NCBI GenBank assembly: GCA_041485845.1
Contig: JBGPKH010000569.1
Span: forward strand, 1 to 5,951
Length of the DNA: 5,951 bases
From: OMOG01 sp041485845
Lineage (GTDB): Bacteria > Acidobacteriota > Terriglobia > Bryobacterales > Bryobacteraceae
Direction of reading: 5' to 3'
Part shown: piece after piece, positions 4,954 through 5,951 of the stretch
Layout: the number at the start of each line of letters is the position of its first letter
Position numbering within the stretch: the stretch's first letter is position 1
The notes under the pieces: generated by a model
What the model saw: the letters and a program-made list of their open reading frames with translations, nothing else
What the model was told of the DNA's origin: nothing
Database searches by the model: none
Made by a program: the position numbers and the translations under genes

Positions 4954-5951
4954 TGGGCCACCTCCGGCTGGTCCCAACGAATGTACATCGGCACGGTCAC
5001 TACCAGGTAAGATCTGCCGACCAGCGGGTTCCCGTCCTTGTCCTTTTCGTTTTTCGCCGTAGCCACTACCCAGATATCGCCGTAGTTGTTGCGCCCGAAC
5101 CTGCGCTGCGGATTGGGACCGTCCGACGCGGGCGTGAAAAACCCGGCCGGCCCCAGGCTGCCGACAAACTCCTTGTCGTCGTCGCCGTAGACCGCGTAGA
5201 ACTCTTCCGCCTTCCATGTGACATCGATAGCGCCCAGCTCGACGTCGTCCGCGGTGTACGGCTTGCCGTCGGCGCCGCGCTGGTAGGCGATGGCTTCGAA
5301 CTGCTGGTAGCCTTTCGGATGCGTCGGGCTGCCCAGCCGCGCGATGGTCGATTGCGGCATCACCTTGATGTAGTCCACCTTGTCGTAGACCGCGATCGCG
5401 CCCGCCAGCACCGAGCGCCGGTAGACCACGTCGCGCCTGCCGGGAACGGCATCGGCCGCCACATCGACCTCGGCCACCACATTCGTTGCATTGTGGGAAA
5501 CGATGCGGCGCACGGTCACGCCCGTCCCCAAGTCCAGATCGTCCGGCGCAATATCCGCGGGCAGGCGATCGCCCACGAGCTTGACGGCCACTCCCGTCGA
5601 GCCGGCCTTGAGCGACGTGAGATCGGTCCCCATCAGCATCGGCCCATCCGAGGCCCGCTCCATCTTCACATCGACACCGAACTCCTGATATTCGCCCCAG
5701 AACCAGCGCCCTTCGGCGGACAATTGATCGGGCGAGATCCACATCACTTCGCGCATCTCGTGCGAGAGATCGTCGGGAGCGGAACCCGTAGGCATGCCCG
5801 ATGCCTTGGAGCGCCCGCGCCAGGAGTATCCCGCATACACCAGCCCTGTCCCGGTGTGAGTCAGTGCCGGCCCGCCCTTCACCGATTGAAGCTTGACGCT
5901 GGTGGTGAACTCGTCCTCTGCCGCGCCGCGCTCCAGCAGCATCTCGCCGTA
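4950..5951 (-). CDS. qhpA: Quinohemoprotein amine dehydrogenase alpha subunit, C-terminal part (QhpA/PeaA)
   Basis: The frame is open to the right edge of the window and ends at TGA 4950, giving 333 C-terminal residues. The methionine at 5942 is internal, since the frame continues through Glu, Gly and Tyr codons to the edge. The family's alpha subunit is a periplasmic protein of roughly 500 residues with an N-terminal diheme cytochrome c domain followed by beta-barrel domains; the heme domain and signal peptide lie outside this window, so no CxxCH motif is seen. The visible part is beta-rich, with stretches such as LVYAGYSWRGRS, RWFWGEYQEFG and the closing VPMYIRWDQPE that fit the alpha-subunit barrel domains. 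Its role is to take electrons from CTQ in the gamma chain and pass them to cytochrome c or a copper protein. It overlaps qhpD by four bases and is the first gene of the visible block. Assignment rests on this fit and on the order alpha, maturase, gamma, beta. Confidence 0.92.
   Translation of the reverse strand, partial: YGEMLLERGAAEDEFTTSVKLQSVKGGPALTHTGTGLVYAGYSWRGRSKASGMPTGSAPDDLSHEMREVMWISPDQLSAEGRWFWGEYQEFGVDVKMERASDGPMLMGTDLTSLKAGSTGVAVKLVGDRLPADIAPDDLDLGTGVTVRRIVSHNATNVVAEVDVAADAVPGRRDVVYRRSVLAGAIAVYDKVDYIKVMPQSTIARLGSPTHPKGYQQFEAIAYQRGADGKPYTADDVELGAIDVTWKAEEFYAVYGDDDKEFVGSLGPAGFFTPASDGPNPQRRFGRNNYGDIWVVATAKNEKDKDGNPLVGRSYLVVTVPMYIRWDQPEVAQ
4960..4965 (-). promoter_or_regulatory. Shine-Dalgarno site of qhpD
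   Basis: The minus strand reads GGAGGT, a near-perfect match to the anti-Shine-Dalgarno complement, 6 bases before ATG 4953. It lies within the last codons of qhpA and fixes the qhpD start even though the frame stays open far upstream. Confidence 0.7.

Noticed and set aside
4954..5742. Extension of the qhpD frame far upstream, giving a 744-residue protein.
   Set aside because: The extra part is out of frame over qhpA and is Arg/Gly-rich nonsense. The ATG at 4953 with GGAGGT 6 bases upstream is the clear start.

Overview
The window holds the core of a quinohemoprotein amine dehydrogenase (QHNDH) operon. All of its genes lie on the minus strand, so transcription runs from the right end of the window to the left. 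In that order they are: the diheme alpha subunit (qhpA, N-terminal part beyond the window edge), the radical SAM/SPASM thioether-forming maturase (qhpD), the small cross-linked catalytic gamma subunit (qhpC), the beta-propeller beta subunit (qhpB), and an exporter-type ABC transporter (qhpF). A last fragment, on the plus strand at bases 1-104, is the 3' end of an unidentified gene that converges on qhpF.

How the genes work together (established for Paracoccus and Pseudomonas QHNDH): QhpD installs Cys-to-Asp/Glu thioether bridges in the QhpC precursor in the cytoplasm. A flavin monooxygenase (QhpG) hydroxylates the tryptophan that becomes cysteine tryptophylquinone (CTQ). QhpF is implicated in moving the modified gamma chain across the inner membrane, and a subtilisin-like protease (QhpE) removes its leader. 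The gamma chain then assembles with the alpha (diheme cytochrome c) and beta (propeller) subunits into a periplasmic enzyme that oxidises primary amines to aldehydes and passes electrons to the respiratory chain. QhpC here keeps every residue needed for the three thioether bridges and CTQ, and QhpD keeps the radical SAM triad and a full SPASM cysteine set, so the system looks functional.

Layout: qhpA and qhpD overlap by 4 bases (ATGA), qhpD and qhpC overlap in the same way, and qhpC and qhpB are 7 bases apart. These four genes form one tightly coupled block. qhpB and qhpF are separated by about 140 bases carrying a perfect 32-bp inverted repeat built from a 10-base unit and followed by a short T run. 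qhpE, which I recall lying between qhpB and qhpF in Paracoccus, is absent there, and no qhpG follows qhpF inside the window.

Organism: the DNA is GC-rich with strong GC3 bias and Shine-Dalgarno sites, so it is bacterial, and a periplasmic enzyme implies a Gram-negative envelope. The palindromic GCAGATRAAC element resembles dispersed repeats I associate with Acidobacteriota (Solibacter-like) and some other soil phyla rather than with the classical proteobacterial QHNDH hosts. This placement is an inference and only moderately secure.
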